DNA of 14,743 nucleotides. Origin: Alkanophaga liquidiphilum. GTDB lineage: Archaea; Halobacteriota; Syntropharchaeia; Alkanophagales; B39-G2. The DNA lies in contig JAPHEF010000043.1 in NCBI GenBank assembly GCA_029259535.1, positions 1-14,743 of the forward strand, written 5' to 3'. The notes under the pieces were generated by a model. It saw only the letters and a program-made list of their open reading frames with translations, did not search any database and was not told the DNA's origin. Shown here piece after piece: positions 12,484-14,743 of the stretch. Position 1 is the first letter of the stretch, and each line of letters begins with the position of its first letter. Made by a program: the position numbers and the translations under genes.

Positions 12484-14743
12484 TCATCCTGACAGCTTTT
12501 CCCATATTCTTTTATAATCATTTCCAGATATATTTTTGTTCGGGGGTACGCTTTCATTCCAGACACTACTCGGTTTAGTTTTTAACCATTCGTAAGCAGA
12601 TTTCGGAGATCTCTCTCCAGTTTCTGTTTTATAAATTTCTCCAAGTTTATTTGCAATAGACCTAGGAACATTATTTATGCGCATTACAATACCTTCCTCG
12701 GTATTCACACCATAATATACCATGGCAGGTATATTTTTGAGTCTCCTCATTTCATCTTCCGTAAGCTGTGAAAAATCAATTCCAGACGTAGGCATATTCA
12801 AAAAAGCAGCTAATCCCCATGTAGCACCATTTACAACTTTCTGGTAAATGGCTTTAACGCAATTAGAAGTCGCAGTAGGATCATCGCTACCCCATATCTC
12901 TCTGGCAATTTCGGTGAATTCTTTCCCCGATACCCAATCTATAATCAAATGGGATAATTTGGAGTAGGTTATCGTTTCCCCGGGTATACTAACTTCTAAG
13001 CTCTTTTTAACTTCAGGAACAGAGAGCATAACCCCTATTAATTTTCTTAATGTCCCAGTTTCATTGTTAAACAATCTACTACTATACCAATCAGATTGTT
13101 CCAGTCCAAGCTTTTGTATCCTGTATATTGTTCTTTCTATAGATTCTGGAGAGAAACCTGTTTGATCAGCCAGATTTATTATATGGGCTTTACCACTTAA
13201 TTTAATAACGTATTGTCTTACTGCATTTTTTAAGACTTCCTTCTTCCTTTGATTTAGAATTCTATAGCCATAAGTTCTATTGAGTTCCATCTCAAGTCTA
13301 GAAACCAGTTCAGAAACATTGTTATATTGCCTATACAAGTGAGCTATATATTGAAGAAATGCTGACCACTCTGGATAACGAATAATTAACTCCATTCCAA
13401 GTTCCCGCCCTAAATTTTCGAGTTCATCGACCATTTTTACAAGTACGGAGACAAGATCTCCAGTTTGCCTGCGTACGTAATCCGTAACTTTGCGTTTATC
13501 GTCCTCATTTTTAACCGCAATTCCTACAATACCAAGTGATTTTTGATCAATTCTTCCAGCTCTACCTACGATATTCCAGAAATCCCTAACAGGCATTTCT
13601 TCGAAAGGATAGCTATAAGAGGTCATTAAAATTGCAGAAACGGGGAAGTTTATACCTTGAGCGATGGTAGTAGTCGCAACTAAAACGTGCAATTTATTTT
13701 CTTCCATTAACCATTCCATTAGATATTTTATTTCATCAGGTAAACCAGCATGATGAATGCCTATACCCTTTGAGAGATATTTAACCAATGGAAAATTTTC
13801 TCCTAATTCTGCAGCGACAAATCTTTTAACTAATGAAATATCTTCGTCCTCTATGTGATCAAAATACTTATAAAGATTGTCAGCAATTTTCCATGTATAT
13901 TCTATTTTTTTGGCAACAATTAATAACGGCCCAACATCTTCTAACTGTTTAGCAACAATAGAAGTTAAAAGAGATTTATTATTGAGTTTTGAGCGGGGGA
14001 CATTGAATGTCTCACTATAATCACCAATTCGTATTCTTTTGGGAAAGAAAATTGTATGGTGGGTTGCAATTAATGGCTCAAAGTAAGTTTTCCAGTTTCG
14101 CCCTTTTCCTTCTGCATAATAAATTCCTATAACTTGGTCATTGGGTTTCCACCAACGTAATTGGATTTCAATTGATTTCGGATTATCTTCATTTATCCAT
14201 TTAGAAACTTCGTTGGAATTTGGAATAAAGGGGGTTAAAAGCAATAAATTTGCATACTTACAATCGCTTTTTACAATAGATATTAGCATTTCTAAGTTTA
14301 ATCCTCTTTCAGGACTTTCTATATTATGTGCTTCATCCACAATTAATAGCACTAATCTACGACCTAATTTTTCTTCAATTCCTCGTCTTATCAATAAATT
14401 TAATTTCTCATAAGTAGTAACTAAGACATCAAAAGCCTTCTCTTCGATTAATTTTTCTTCAAAAAAATCTATTTCTAAAGCTCCCGACATTTTTTCTATT
14501 TTTAAGTTCAAAGGATGGCTGCCTAAATCCCTTCTTAGCCTATTAGTTATTTGATTTACTAATGCTCTTGTAGGGCCAACATAAGCAATCCAACCATTTT
14601 CAAATTGATTTAGAGCCGCTATGTTCCATCCTATCCAGAACACAAGGCTGAAAAGCACGAAAAGCCCTACCGCTACTGGGATTGCGATTGCCCAGAACCT
14701 CTGCTGCGGCGACCCGAAAAGCATTACGTAGACGAATGCAGCA
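12484..14743 (-). CDS. N-terminally truncated SF2 (Ski2-like) helicase, fused in frame to a membrane segment; partial
   Basis: Numbering is from the Met at 14724 (746 residues), though the frame is open to the window edge. Helicase motifs are Ia PTRAL (51-55), VTTYEKL (102-108), II DEAH (130-133), III TPFIPN (164-169), HHAGLP (324-329), V TTTIAQGINFP (351-361) and VI GRAGR (387-391). About 350 C-terminal residues follow with no recognised catalytic motif. The Q motif and Walker A (GxGKT) that must precede Ia are missing: IAALNQF follows directly on a hydrophobic helix (about 11-33). As built it should not hydrolyse ATP. The body is much richer in A+T than its neighbours, suggesting transfer. 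Ski2-like helicases of this layout occur in defence systems, but no partner gene is visible, so I assign none. An assembly join is possible. Confidence 0.8.
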   Translation of the reverse strand, partial: AAFVYVMLFGSPQQRFWAIAIPVAVGLFVLFSLVFWIGWNIAALNQFENGWIAYVGPTRALVNQITNRLRRDLGSHPLNLKIEKMSGALEIDFFEEKLIEEKAFDVLVTTYEKLNLLIRRGIEEKLGRRLVLLIVDEAHNIESPERGLNLEMLISIVKSDCKYANLLLLTPFIPNSNEVSKWINEDNPKSIEIQLRWWKPNDQVIGIYYAEGKGRNWKTYFEPLIATHHTIFFPKRIRIGDYSETFNVPRSKLNNKSLLTSIVAKQLEDVGPLLIVAKKIEYTWKIADNLYKYFDHIEDEDISLVKRFVAAELGENFPLVKYLSKGIGIHHAGLPDEIKYLMEWLMEENKLHVLVATTTIAQGINFPVSAILMTSYSYPFEEMPVRDFWNIVGRAGRIDQKSLGIVGIAVKNEDDKRKVTDYVRRQTGDLVSVLVKMVDELENLGRELGMELIIRYPEWSAFLQYIAHLYRQYNNVSELVSRLEMELNRTYGYRILNQRKKEVLKNAVRQYVIKLSGKAHIINLADQTGFSPESIERTIYRIQKLGLEQSDWYSSRLFNNETGTLRKLIGVMLSVPEVKKSLEVSIPGETITYSKLSHLIIDWVSGKEFTEIAREIWGSDDPTATSNCVKAIYQKVVNGATWGLAAFLNMPTSGIDFSQLTEDEMRRLKNIPAMVYYGVNTEEGIVMRINNVPRSIANKLGEIYKTETGERSPKSAYEWLKTKPSSVWNESVPPNKNISGNDYKRIWEKLSG
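14626..14743 (-). CDS. 3' or internal part of an unidentified membrane protein, cut at the window edge
   Basis: The GC-richer last 118 bases encode, on the minus strand, AAFVYV, then MLFGSPQQRFWAIAIP and a hydrophobic run ending FSLVFWIGW. This looks like two membrane helices joined by a short loop with charge and proline. Base composition matches the left 12 kb, not the helicase. The frame continues beyond 14743, so the Met at 14724 need not be a start. It is therefore probably the native gene into which the helicase-bearing DNA is joined. The family is not recognisable from about 39 residues. Confidence 0.45.

Noticed and set aside
12484..14724. Assignment of the helicase to Hachiman (HamB) or another named defence system
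   Set aside because: The motif V/VI style is compatible, but no HamA or other partner gene is in the window and the N-terminus is missing, so naming a system would be a guess.
1..14743. CRISPR array, rRNA, prophage or integrase gene
   Set aside because: I saw no regularly spaced direct repeats, no rRNA-like segment, and no tyrosine or serine recombinase motifs on either strand.

Overview
The window looks like an archaeal chromosome segment. Genes start with GTG or ATG behind GGAGG-type Shine-Dalgarno sites, TATA boxes sit about 26-29 bp before starts, the tRNA-Cys gene has no encoded CCA, and the protein set is archaeal in type: His-type Thi4, rhodanese-less ThiI with CxxC, a SufBC pair, a COG2522-type HTH protein and DAP-pathway LysA. 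A euryarchaeote is likely; I cannot name the genus.

Layout. (1) 8-1134, minus: a PLCSCG-motif metal permease overlapping a small membrane-anchored cysteine protein. (2) 1272-4560, minus: tRNA-Cys(GCA), then thi4, sufC, sufB and a two-cluster ferredoxin, packed with overlaps or gaps of at most about 20 nt. This is apparently one transcription unit with a TATA box just before the tRNA. (3) 4561-5581: no intact gene, but three or more protein-like segments in shifting plus-strand frames, read as a decayed gene. (4) 5582-8591, minus: thiI, sufS-type cysteine desulfurase and fdhD, an operon in which the sulfur donor lies between two sulfur acceptors. Divergent from it, at 8656-9009, is a small HTH regulator with two CxxC pairs. 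(5) 9248-10788, minus: moeA and a 96-residue unknown; divergent from these, lysA on plus at 10847-12106, with an intrinsic-like terminator. (6) 12107-14743: an accessory stretch. It holds a right end with omega-RNA-like hairpins from an IS200/IS605-TnpB element that has lost nearly all of tnpB, an attC-like folded site, and an AT-rich SF2 helicase. The helicase lacks its Walker A end and is joined in frame to a membrane-protein segment at the right edge.

Working together: regions 2 and 4 form a sulfur-handling neighbourhood. A cysteine desulfurase makes persulfide. ThiI uses sulfur for tRNA thiolation, and the tRNA-Cys here has U8. FdhD sulfurates the molybdenum/tungsten cofactor of formate dehydrogenase, and MoeA inserts the metal into that cofactor. 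SufBC assembles Fe-S clusters, and Thi4 builds the thiamine thiazole. The right-hand accessory region is where something less described may lie: an integron-like cassette end next to a truncated helicase, and an orphan omega-RNA-like locus.
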